Source: Burkholderia aenigmatica (lineage in GTDB: Bacteria > Pseudomonadota > Gammaproteobacteria > Burkholderiales > Burkholderiaceae). From it: DNA of 64,000 nucleotides. The notes beneath the pieces are model-generated. The model did no database searches, was not told the DNA's origin, and saw only the letters and a list, made by a program, of their open reading frames with translations. The stretch is taken from positions 1 to 64,000 of the forward strand of contig NZ_CABVQC010000036.1 of NCBI RefSeq assembly GCF_902499175.1, in the 5' to 3' direction. The position numbers were made by a program, and so were the translations under genes. Positions 35,178 to 42,784 of this stretch are shown here, in pieces; the first letter of the stretch is position 1, and each line of letters starts with the position of its first letter.

Positions 35178-36406
35178 GCTCCCAGTTCCTGGCGCTGACG
35201 GCGCAGGTGCGCGGGCAGCTCCTTGTACACGTCGTCGAACATCGAAGCCGGCGACGGAATCCGGTCGTCGGCCAGCGTGCCGTATTTCTCCGCTTCCTTC
35301 TGCGCGGCGATCACCTCGGCCTCGAGCTCGGCCGTCAACGCTTCATGCGCGCTGTCCGACCAGATGCCCTTGACGATCAGGTGGCGCTTGAAGCGCTCGA
35401 TCGGATCGCCGAGCGGGAAATGGGACCAGTCGTCGCTCGGCCGGTACTTGGTCGGATCGTCCGACGTCGAATGCGCGCCCGCACGGTAGGTCACCCACTC
35501 GATCAGCGTCGGGCCGAGATTGCGGCGCGCGCGTTCGGCCGCCCAGCTCGACGCCGCGTAGATCGCGAGGAAGTCGTTGCCGTCGACGCGCAGCGACGCG
35601 ATCCCGCAGCCGACGCCGCGCCCCGCGAACGTCGTGCCTTCGCCGCCCGCGATCGCCTGGAATGTCGAGATCGCCCACTGGTTGTTGACGACGTTCAGCA
35701 CGACCGGCGCCCGGTACACGTGCGCGAACGTGAGCGCGGTGTGGAAATCGGATTCGGCCGTCGCGCCGTCGCCGATCCACGCGGACGAGATCTTCGTGTC
35801 GCCCTTGATCGCCGACGCCATCGCCCAGCCGACCGCCTGGATGAACTGGGTCGCGAGGTTGCCGGAAATCGAGAAGAAGCCCGCGTCGCGATCCGAATAC
35901 ATCACGGGGAGCTGGCGGCCTTTCAGCGGGTCGCCTTCGTTCGACATCAGCTGGCAGATCATGCGCTCGAGCGGCACGTCGCGCGCGATCAGGATGCTCT
36001 GCTGGCGGTAGGTCGGGAAGCACATGTCGCCGTCGCGCAGCGCCATCGCGTGCGCGGTGCCGATCGCCTCTTCGCCGAGGCTCAACATGTAGAAGGAGAT
36101 TTTCTTCTGACGCTGCGCGATCATCATGCGCGCGTCGAAAATTCGGGTCTTGAGCATCGCGCGCAGGCCGGCGATCAGCCGCGCATCGTCGAGATCCGGT
36201 GCCCACGGGCCGACGGCCTTGCCGCTGTCGTCGAGCACGCGCACGAGGCTGCGGGCGAGATCGGCGGTGTCCGCCGCGGCAACGTCGATCGGCGGGCGGC
36301 GAACCGCACCGGCCGGCGATAGATGCAGATAGGAAAAGTCCGTCTTGCAGCCCGGGCGCCCGGTGGGCTCCGGCACATGCAGACGCAATGGCTCTGACAG
36401 GCTCAT
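35174..36406 (-). CDS. bkdA1: Branched-chain 2-oxoacid dehydrogenase E1 alpha BkdA1
   Basis: The 410-aa protein has the thiamine-diphosphate motif IGDGATAESDF.. ending VVNNQWA, the Mg2+/ThDP-binding signature of E1 alpha subunits. The regulatory Ser-loop region GAHSTSDDPTKYR is also present. It is the first gene of bkdA1-bkdA2-bkdB-lpdV, all tightly spaced or overlapping. No bkdR (Lrp-type activator) is adjacent, unlike in Pseudomonas, so the activator must be elsewhere or control differs. Confidence 0.95.
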   Translation of the reverse strand: MSLSEPLRLHVPEPTGRPGCKTDFSYLHLSPAGAVRRPPIDVAAADTADLARSLVRVLDDSGKAVGPWAPDLDDARLIAGLRAMLKTRIFDARMMIAQRQKKISFYMLSLGEEAIGTAHAMALRDGDMCFPTYRQQSILIARDVPLERMICQLMSNEGDPLKGRQLPVMYSDRDAGFFSISGNLATQFIQAVGWAMASAIKGDTKISSAWIGDGATAESDFHTALTFAHVYRAPVVLNVVNNQWAISTFQAIAGGEGTTFAGRGVGCGIASLRVDGNDFLAIYAASSWAAERARRNLGPTLIEWVTYRAGAHSTSDDPTKYRPSDDWSHFPLGDPIERFKRHLIVKGIWSDSAHEALTAELEAEVIAAQKEAEKYGTLADDRIPSPASMFDDVYKELPAHLRRQRQELGA

Positions 36407-36889
36407 CGTGTCGTCTCCACGCTCGATTGTGTCTCACGCTGATTAGGAACGCGCGGCCGGTTGCCGGCCTGCACGCTGACTGGCGTGCGGATAGGCACGT
36501 CAATCTTTTTAATTTAGGCAATATGGGGCCAGCCGTCGATGACCAACCCGCTCGACTGCGGTGAGCAAATTTGCCATGTCGGGTGCGGGAGGGCCGGCGG
36601 GCGGGCACCGGCCGGCGCTCCGGCGTCGCCGTGCCGGTACGAACCGGGGCCTGACGGGAAATCGCGGATGCCGCTGCGACCAATGCCGGGCGGGGTCCGG
36701 ATGTGCCGAACGGTGCCGGCATGCCGCGCCCAATCGGGCGGCAGTCGATATCAGGAGAATGTCGATCGCGGACGAACGCCACCGATCGGTGTGACCAATT
36801 CGATCACCGCGCGGATGCGGAGCGCGGCGAGTCGGCCACGCGCGCTTGCCGGGAGATACGTCCCCGCATCCCCCGGGCACCTTCGAGCG
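36407..36889. promoter_or_regulatory. Upstream region of the bkd operon, no gene seen
   Basis: This 483-nt gap lies between the bkdA1 start and the convergent-side end of the alcohol dehydrogenase gene. The AT-rich part at about 36505-36535 (minus strand: TTAAAAAGATTGACG) is the likeliest bkd promoter zone. The remainder, 36560-36889, is GC-rich with only chance-looking frames. The bkdR gene expected in some relatives is not here. Confidence 0.5.
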
Positions 36890-37921
36890 TCAGTGGCTTT
36901 GCGCAGGTGTGAACACGCCGCGAAAGCGCATCTTCCCGGACGCGAGGCGGTCATAGGCTTCGGTCGCCTGGTCCAGCGAGAATGTCTCGACGATCGGCTT
37001 GACCTTGCCTTTGGCGGCAAGGTCCAGCACTTCGCTCAGGTAGCGCAAGCCGCCATGCGTGGAGCCGATGACCTGCTGGCGCATCATGTGGAACGGCTTG
37101 CGCTGCGACGCGATCGAGAACGGCTTGCTGAAGTCGAGCCCGCAGAGGATCACCCGGCCGTCGACTCGCACGCCCGTCATCGCTTCCTCTGCAGTACTGA
37201 ACTCGTTGGTCGTGACCAGCAGGACATCCGCGCCGCCCAGGTCGCGAAGCTCCGCGCCGTTTGCGACGACCCGGTCCGCACCCAGCCCGATGGCGAGGTC
37301 GCGCTTGTCAGCCGAATGCGTGATCGCGATGGTCTCGAAGCCGCACGCGCGGGACAGCTGCAGCGCCACGTGCCCCAGTCCGCCGATGCCGAGCACGGCC
37401 ACCTTCTCGTGCGGTTGCGGCGCCGCATCGCGCAAGCCGCTCCATGTCGTGTAGCCCGCGCACATCATCGGCGCGGCATCGACATAGGCCAGCCCGTCGG
37501 GCAACAGCACCGTGCCCTCGGCCGCGACGGCGATGTACTCCGCATGTCCGCCCTGCGATGCGAACCCGGTGGTCCGCGGCGCATCACAATTCACGGCCGT
37601 CTGACCGGAAAGCGGGCGATGTTCGCGACAGTACGGGCAGCGCCCGCATGCGGATTGCACCCACGTCGTGCCGATCCGGTCGCCCACCCGGCGCGCATGC
37701 ACGCCCGCGCCCACTTCGACGATTTCGCCGACCACCTCGTGGCCCGGTGTCTGCGGGTAGATGTCCCCGCCGTAGCCCTGCGTTGCCCACACGTCCGTGT
37801 AGCACATCCCGGACGCATGCACCTTCACCAGCACCTGCCCGGGACCGGCTTCCGGCACCGGCACTTCCTGCACTTCCCAGGGCCGGTTGGCCCCCGTCAT
37901 CACGATCGCCTTCATCTTCAT
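36890..37921 (-). CDS. Zinc-dependent alcohol dehydrogenase (AdhP-like)
   Basis: The 343-aa medium-chain dehydrogenase has catalytic zinc ligands in SGMCYTDVWATQGYGG.. TPGHEVVG. Its structural zinc cysteines lie in CGRCPYC..HRPLSGQTAVNC (the last ligand after an unusually spaced loop). The NAD(P) site is VLGIGGLGHVALQ. I chose the ATG at 37921 because AAGGAGC lies just upstream. A TTG at 37939 is the frame's first start. It likely oxidises primary alcohols or reduces aldehydes. It is divergent from a LysR gene, its probable regulator. Confidence 0.87.
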   Translation of the reverse strand: MKMKAIVMTGANRPWEVQEVPVPEAGPGQVLVKVHASGMCYTDVWATQGYGGDIYPQTPGHEVVGEIVEVGAGVHARRVGDRIGTTWVQSACGRCPYCREHRPLSGQTAVNCDAPRTTGFASQGGHAEYIAVAAEGTVLLPDGLAYVDAAPMMCAGYTTWSGLRDAAPQPHEKVAVLGIGGLGHVALQLSRACGFETIAITHSADKRDLAIGLGADRVVANGAELRDLGGADVLLVTTNEFSTAEEAMTGVRVDGRVILCGLDFSKPFSIASQRKPFHMMRQQVIGSTHGGLRYLSEVLDLAAKGKVKPIVETFSLDQATEAYDRLASGKMRFRGVFTPAQSH

Positions 37922-38005
37922 TGCCCGCTCCTTGTTCAACCGAACGCAGGGCCTAGTCTAGAAAAGGCGCATTATCATGACAATCTCGCCAATCTTTATG
38001 TCACG

Positions 38006-38959
38006 ATGAAATCAGCTCATCAATTGAAAAGCGGCGATCTCTTCTCGCTCAATGTGTTCCTCGCCGCGGCGACTCACCTCAGCTTCCGCACGGCATCGGT
38101 CGAGCTCGACGTCACGCCGTCGGCGATCAGTCATTCGATCAAGAGCCTCGAGCAGCGCCTGGGGGTACGCCTGTTCAATCGCACCACGCGCAGCGTGTCG
38201 CTGACAGACGCCGGCGAGCGGCTCGTCGACAAGCTCCGCCCGGCGATCTCGTCGGTTGCGGAGGCGATGCTCGCAGTCGACGAGATGCGCGACACACCCA
38301 GCGGCACCGTGCGCATCAACGCCAGCGAAGGGGCGATCCGCCTCGTGCTGAAACCGGTGCTCGCACGCTTCCTGCGCGACTACCCGCAGGTCCACCTCGA
38401 CATCGTGACGGACGGCAAGCTCGGCGACATCGTCGCCGGCGGATTCGACGCGGGGATCCGGCTGGCCGAAGCCGTGCCGCAAGACATGATCGCGGTGCGC
38501 GTGTCCGATCCGGTGCGATTCGCCGCCGTCGCGTCGCCGGCCTATTTCGCCGCGCGCGGCCGCCCCGACGTGCCGCAGGATCTGGACCGGCATGACTGCA
38601 TCCGCTTCCGCTTCGATAGCGGTGCGATCTACCGCTGGGAGTTCGAGCGCCGCGGTGTCGTCGAAACGGTGAACGTCCGCGGCCCGCTCACGCTGACCGA
38701 CCAGCCATTGATGGTCGACGCCGCGATCGACGGGATCGGGATCGCATTCGTGCCCGACCATCTCGTCTGCAATGCGCTGGCCGACGGGCGTCTCGAACGC
38801 GTGTTGGCCGACTGGTGTCCGGTCATGCCGGGGCTGTGCCTGTATTACTCCGGTCATCGCCATGTTTCGGGCGGGTTGCGTGCGCTGATCGACATGGTGC
38901 GGGTTCGGCCGGCAGATGCCGCCCCGGAAAGCGGCACGGCCGGGCACGCCGAGCGATGA
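38006..38959 (+). CDS. LysR-family transcriptional regulator (CrgA/AaeR-like)
   Basis: The 317-aa LysR protein has its HTH at about residues 12-70 (GDLFSLNVFLAAATHLSFRTA.. TPSAISHSIKSLEQRLGVRLF in parts). The RTTRSVSLTDAGERL and ASPAYFAARGRPDVPQDLDRHDCIRFRF segments are typical of the CrgA/DsdC-like branch that often controls oxidoreductase genes. The open frame reaches far upstream (36539), but only the part from 38006 is LysR-like. The 84-nt gap to the divergent dehydrogenase contains CTAGTCTAG (37953-37961), a short dyad that may be part of its site. Confidence 0.87.
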   Translation: MKSAHQLKSGDLFSLNVFLAAATHLSFRTASVELDVTPSAISHSIKSLEQRLGVRLFNRTTRSVSLTDAGERLVDKLRPAISSVAEAMLAVDEMRDTPSGTVRINASEGAIRLVLKPVLARFLRDYPQVHLDIVTDGKLGDIVAGGFDAGIRLAEAVPQDMIAVRVSDPVRFAAVASPAYFAARGRPDVPQDLDRHDCIRFRFDSGAIYRWEFERRGVVETVNVRGPLTLTDQPLMVDAAIDGIGIAFVPDHLVCNALADGRLERVLADWCPVMPGLCLYYSGHRHVSGGLRALIDMVRVRPADAAPESGTAGHAER

Positions 38960-38987
38960 TGCGACACGGCGCCCGCTTTCCGCACGT

Positions 38988-39482
38988 TCAGATGCGGCTG
39001 CGGTACGACCGAAGCCGCACAAGCTGCAACACCGATCCAAGCACGAAGATGCCCAGCCACGCGGCGAGCGATCCGCGCACGACGGGGGATGCCGGGCCAT
39101 TCGCAAGCGGGTGACCGATCGGCAGCCGCGTCAGCGTCTCGTTGATCCCGGGAACCAGCAACAGAAAGAAGCTGAACGAGAATGCGAACTGGGCCAGGTA
39201 CGGCCGTGCACGCCCCAGCGCTTCGATGCGCGAAACGAGGAACCCGCCCGATATCGCGATCAGCGCCAGGATGCCGAGTGCATGCCCGGCATTGAAGCCG
39301 CCGGTACTGGACAAGCCGAACGACGTGAACACGGATATCACCATGCCTGTGACGTAAATCCTGGCGGACCGGGTCGCGTTGTCGATCTTCCGATACCGGG
39401 CGAAGCTGTAGAGGCCGGCGGCAATCGTCACCAGGCTGACGAGGGTGTGACCGGCACCCAAAGCGGAAATGGGATGAGGCAT
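38988..39482 (-). CDS. Small integral membrane protein, function unknown
   Basis: The 164-aa protein has four likely membrane segments (ALGAGHTLVSLVTIAAGLYS, VTGMVISVFTSFGL, ALGILALIAISGGFLV, YLAQFAFSFSFFLLLVPGI) and a last one near the C-terminus. I do not recognise the family with certainty. It resembles DUF2306-like small membrane proteins. The ATG at 39482 is chosen over 39557 because the first hydrophobic helix then starts near the N-terminus. It stands alone between a LysR gene (convergent) and the HD/LuxR gene (divergent, 247 nt). Confidence 0.65.
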   Translation of the reverse strand: MPHPISALGAGHTLVSLVTIAAGLYSFARYRKIDNATRSARIYVTGMVISVFTSFGLSSTGGFNAGHALGILALIAISGGFLVSRIEALGRARPYLAQFAFSFSFFLLLVPGINETLTRLPIGHPLANGPASPVVRGSLAAWLGIFVLGSVLQLVRLRSYRSRI

Positions 39483-39729
39483 AAGACGACGACTCCTTCT
39501 GACAATGTTGGCCCCGGTCGCCGCGACTCCGGCGACACCGACGGCGCAAGGAAGCATTCATGCGGCGTTGCATTTCGCTTTCCCCGCGTGCAGCCAGATT
39601 GTCCCGATCGTTCGAACCGTCCGGGATCGGTCAAATGACCGACCCCGGACAGCGTCACGCAACGGGGCGCACGCGCCCGCGTCGCGTATGATCGTTCGCT
39701 CGTCCCTGCGATTTTCCGAGCCGAGCCTG

Positions 39730-41202
39730 ATGTTCGACGCCGAAGCCAGCCACGCCGCACTGCGCATATTCGATTCCGTGAGGGCCATCGCCTTCATCGG
39801 CGATCTGAGCATGGGACAGCCGACCGACCATTCGCTTCGCACCGCGTGGCTGGGTATACGACTCGCAGACGCGGCCGGACTGGGCGCATCGGCGTGCGAT
39901 ACGGTTCGCGAGGTGTCGCTGCTTCGCTGGTCGGGTTGTACGGCGAACGCAGCAGGTTTCGCGCACGTGTTCGGTGACGACATCGCGATCCGCACGGCGA
40001 TGCTCGAGAACAGGCCCGGCATGGCCGAGGCAATCGGAAACGCCGCTGCATCGATGACCCAACTCGCGCAGATTCACTGCGAAGTAGCTGGCGAGGTCGC
40101 GCGAATACTCGGGCTTTCAATGGCGACCGAAACGGCGCTGCGTCACATTTTCGAGGCCTGGGACGGCAGCGGGCTCCCTGCGCAGCTCGCACGCGAACAC
40201 GTACCTGCAGCCGTGCCGGTCGTCGCGCTTGCCGGCGATCTGGAAGTACTGAGTCGCACGTATGGCGTCGAGCGGGCACTGGGACTCATCGGGCAGCGTG
40301 CCGACTCGCGGTATCCGTCGCACCTCGTCACGACGACGATACGTCACGCGCAAGCCTGGCTGACGGAACTGGAACGCACGTCGCCGGCCGAGTTCGACAT
40401 CGCACTGGCGACCTCCGATATGCAACGGATGACATCCGCTGAACTGATCGCCGACATCGTCGACCTGAAATTGCCGTGGATGACGGGCTTTTCGCGTGCG
40501 GTCGCCATGACGGCGGCCGGGTGTCATGCGCGGCTCAAACCGGATGACGCCGGGCGTTCGCTGGTCTACCAGGCCGGACTGATTCACGGTATCGGCAAGG
40601 CAGCCGTACCCAACGACGTATGGAACCTGCCCACGGCGTTGCCGGCAAGCGCGTGGGAAAAGGTGCGGCTGGTACCGTACTGGACGGAACGCGCCGGCAA
40701 ACAGTCCGGCGCGCTGCGCCACGCCGCCCTCCTTGCATCGCATGCTTACGAACGGCTGGACGGTTCGGGGTATTTTCGCGGCTCACACACGCCTGCGCTG
40801 TCACTGGAGGCTCGCGTGCTGGCAGCATCCGTCGCGTGGGTCGCATTGCGATCGCCACGCCCCTGGCGCGCCGCGCTGACCGACGACGCGGCCGCCCGTC
40901 TGCTGAGGGACGAGGCCTCGCACGGCCGGCTATGCGGCGAAGCGGTCGGTGTGCTTACGTCGGCAGGCATCCCCGTCGCCAGACGCGCATCCAGAAGTGC
41001 ACCGTCCGGTGCCGGCCTGTCCGCGCGAGAGATCGACGTGCTGCGCGTCATCTCGCGCGGCGCGAGCAACAAGGAGGCCGCGCGGGAATTGACCATCAGT
41101 CCGAGCACGGTGCGCACGCACATCGAAAGTGTGTTTCGCAAGCTTGGCTGTTCGACGCGCGCGGCAGCGACGCTCAAGGCATCGGCAATGGGCCTGATCT
41201 GA
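39730..41202 (+). CDS. HD-GYP-like domain protein fused to LuxR-type HTH
   Basis: The 490-aa protein has a first HD-like half (DHSLRTAWLGIRLADAAGL, SLLRWSGCTANAAGFAHVFGDD). Its second half resembles HD-GYP but with changed key residues: HGIGK where HDIGK is expected, and HAYERLDGSGY in place of HHExxDGxGYP. At about residues 425-490 it has a LuxR/GerE HTH (GLSAREIDVLRVISRGASNKEAARELTIS in part). The loss of the metal-binding Asp suggests it senses rather than cleaves a ligand, possibly cyclic-di-GMP. The start at 39730 is tentative and an in-frame ATG at 39688 is possible. Confidence 0.8.
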   Translation: MFDAEASHAALRIFDSVRAIAFIGDLSMGQPTDHSLRTAWLGIRLADAAGLGASACDTVREVSLLRWSGCTANAAGFAHVFGDDIAIRTAMLENRPGMAEAIGNAAASMTQLAQIHCEVAGEVARILGLSMATETALRHIFEAWDGSGLPAQLAREHVPAAVPVVALAGDLEVLSRTYGVERALGLIGQRADSRYPSHLVTTTIRHAQAWLTELERTSPAEFDIALATSDMQRMTSAELIADIVDLKLPWMTGFSRAVAMTAAGCHARLKPDDAGRSLVYQAGLIHGIGKAAVPNDVWNLPTALPASAWEKVRLVPYWTERAGKQSGALRHAALLASHAYERLDGSGYFRGSHTPALSLEARVLAASVAWVALRSPRPWRAALTDDAAARLLRDEASHGRLCGEAVGVLTSAGIPVARRASRSAPSGAGLSAREIDVLRVISRGASNKEAARELTISPSTVRTHIESVFRKLGCSTRAAATLKASAMGLI

Positions 41203-41243
41203 AGGAACGTGGTTGCGCCGGCCCGCGGTTTACCTCGACGAAA

Positions 41244-41375
41244 CTATTCGCCCGGCACGATGTCCGGTACGCCGCCCGACTGAATCGTCGTTTGCAGTAC
41301 CGTGCAGATCTCGTCGTGCAGCAGAGTCCTGTACTGCACCGGGTCATTGGCAAGCGGAATCTCCCTGTTGTCCAT
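41244..41375 (-). CDS. Possible small protein, 43 aa
   Basis: A short frame beginning MDNREIPLANDPVQYRTLLH and ending VPDIVPGE follows GGGAG six bases before the ATG, a good ribosome site. Most third codon positions are G or C (about three in four), as expected for coding sequence in this genome. No signal peptide or membrane segment is visible. Its ATG lies inside the end of the upstream small frame (stop at 41344), suggesting coupling. I recognise no family. Confidence 0.45.
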   Translation of the reverse strand: MDNREIPLANDPVQYRTLLHDEICTVLQTTIQSGGVPDIVPGE

Positions 41376-41466
41376 CCTGTTCTCCCGTGCAGATCGACTG
41401 CGGGTTGCCCTTCGACTCGCAGGCGGACCACCACCATCCCGTCATCAGAAAGTAGATGGCGCCCAT
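41344..41466 (-). CDS. Possible small membrane protein, 40 aa or longer
   Basis: From the ATG at 41466 the frame reads MGAIYFLMTGWWWSACESKG and ends EQDGQQGDSACQ. It is open back to a TTG at 41664 (106 codons), where an extra hydrophobic run (ALVGALLSSEA) precedes. GAGG stands directly before the 41466 ATG, a little too close. The Trp-rich hydrophobic stretch and three Cys are unusual. It overlaps the next small gene by 32 nt. Low confidence, no family recognised. Confidence 0.3.
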   Translation of the reverse strand: MGAIYFLMTGWWWSACESKGNPQSICTGEQDGQQGDSACQ

Positions 41467-41890
41467 CGCCTCGCTGGAAAGCAACGCCCCTACCAGGGCG
41501 GATCGTGCGGCGCTGGAAAGCGTTCCCCATCGCGCACCGCCCGCCTTCCCGCGGCGAATGGCATGACCGAACCGAATGGCTCCCGACGGAATGGAAGATT
41601 CCCAATGCTCGGGGCAGCCAGCCCGCAATCGCAACGATGATGCATTGACGAGCCGACATTGCAATCATCCCCCAGGAGTTCCCGTGCGTCGTGCGTCGGT
41701 GTGAGCCTGAATTCAGTTGCCAGGACTTCAGCGCCGCTCGTTGAGTGATGATCGTGGCCTGCAACGGGCCTCGACGACATCGGTCGAATGACCGACCCGC
41801 CTGAAGACCATCGTTACAAGTATCGAGCACGCAGCGCATGTGGAAGATGCATGCTTCGATTGGCAATCGCATCCGACTCAACGCCACAAA

Positions 41891-41928
41891 AAACAAAAAA
41901 CCCGCGAGCGCTAGGCTTCTCGCGGGCT
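41891..41928 (-). terminator. Intrinsic terminator of the tRNA-Leu gene
   Basis: On the minus strand CCCGCGAG and CTCGCGGG pair around a ten-base loop and are followed by TTTTTTGTTTTTTG. It lies about 40 nt after the CCA end of the tRNA. Confidence 0.85.
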
Positions 41929-41963
41929 TTCGACCTTTCGTCGCATCGCCGTGAAAGCGATCG

Positions 41964-42298
41964 TGGTGCCGGGGACCGGACTCGAACCGGCAAGCCAGTT
42001 AAGGCGGCGGATTTTCGTCACACTGCTTCTTTCAAAGCCGGCGTCGCGTGCGCGATGCCGTTCGTGCGCTGGACTATGCCTTCACCGTCACGCGCGGGCA
42101 TAATCGCTGCCCGTGCGCCTTAGGCGCCCCCCGTCTAGTCTCTACACCTTCCTCGCGGATACCGCGAGGCTTGGCTCGGCGTTGCCTCGATGCGCGCATC
42201 AGGGGTTTCACCGAATTTGAAGGGTTCTGCACCGACCGTTTCCGACCGGGCACTCAATCGTTTAAGTCCGCTATGTTTACCAATTTCATCACCCCGGC
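41964..42298 (-). tRNA. tRNA-Leu(UAA) interrupted by a group I intron
   Basis: The 5' exon is 42264-42298 (35 nt: acceptor GCCGGGG, D-arm ATGAAATTGGTAAACAT, anticodon stem GCGGA, then CTT). The 3' exon is 41964-42015 (52 nt: AAAA, stem TCCGC, variable arm CGCCTTAACTGGCTT, T-arm GCCGGTTCGAGTCCGGT, acceptor CCCCGGC, then ACCA). Joined they give an 87-nt tRNA with anticodon loop CUUAAAA (UAA) and perfect acceptor and anticodon stems, with CCA encoded. The interruption falls after U34 of the anticodon. A TAGAAT -10-like element lies at 42314-42319. Confidence 0.93.
42016..42263 (-). ncRNA. Self-splicing group I intron in tRNA-Leu(UAA), 248 nt
   Basis: The intron begins AAACGATTGAGTGCC and ends with G (GTGTGACG), as group I introns must. 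The 5' exon end ACUU pairs with GAGU in the intron (P1), giving the conserved U-G pair at the splice site. Core sequences are visible: CCGAGCCAAGCC (P4 area), GGTGTAGAGACTAGACGGG (J/P7, about 42132-42150) and the partner CATAGTCC (about 42071-42079). There is no open frame for an endonuclease. Size, position and core strings match the tRNA-Leu(UAA) intron of cyanobacteria and plastids. Confidence 0.9.
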
Positions 42299-42784
42299 AA
42301 GAGGGCGGACGCGATTCTACCATTGCTCGCGCCCCCCTTCTTCATTTGTTCCGTCGTTGATTGCCCGACCGGCGACGCGCTGCCACGGCAACGTCCCGAG
42401 ACCGATCCGGTCCGGTGAATCATCGCCCCACGCAACGGTACCGATGCCTGCCGGCACGATCGGCCGCGCGTTCGATCGCATACGCCTTACATCCGGAAAA
42501 TGAAAGGCTTCGATTTCGCCTGACATACGCATGCGCGACCGACGCAGCAGATGCTCCGATTTCCGACGGAATTTCGAGACGCAGGCGATTCGCCACATTG
42601 CGTTAAGCCCGCCTTAAGCAACGCCGTGATAGCCGATTCCGGCGTTGCGAACGGCACGCCGCACGTTCGTGATTTTTTCACCGAAACGAAATATGTGCGC
42701 CTTAGCCTGACACGCGCCCATGTAACCAGCGGTAATAGATCAACCCGATTCGGTCGGCACGAATCATTCGTTCAGGAAAACGAA
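42299..42784. other. Intergenic region between tRNA-Leu promoter and the lipoprotein gene
   Basis: These 486 nt contain the tRNA promoter on the left and the leader of the plus-strand lipoprotein gene on the right. The right third (about 42590-42784) is AT-richer, with two close CTTAAGC strings (42602 and 42613) and promoter-like hexamers. I see no gene. The open frames crossing it have no coding signature. Confidence 0.5.

Larger units (their letters stand above)
41203..41963. other. Intergenic region with two possible small minus-strand genes
   Basis: Besides the small frames at 41244-41375 and 41344-41466 (own entries) and the tRNA terminator at its right end, I see no recognisable gene. 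G+C is lower than in the neighbours. The minus-strand stretch 41467-41664 stays open in two frames (one from an ATG at 41659 behind GGGGGATG, with a hydrophobic N-terminus MSARQCIIVAIAGWLPRAL), so a frameshifted or longer small membrane protein is possible. Confidence 0.45.

Noticed and set aside
36510..36550. A sigma54-like promoter (TGG...TTGC) upstream of bkdA1 on the minus strand
   Set aside because: The spacing between the GG and GC elements is 9 nt instead of the strict 10, and no sigma54 activator gene is near.
36539..38005. An extended 806-codon version of the LysR gene at 38006
   Set aside because: The first 489 codons run antisense to the zinc alcohol dehydrogenase gene.
41964..42298. 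Reading the interval as a tmRNA (ssrA)
   Set aside because: The ends give a normal tRNA acceptor and the full anticodon and D arms of tRNA-Leu. No tag-peptide reading frame with the usual ANDE-type start is present, and the central part fits a group I intron.
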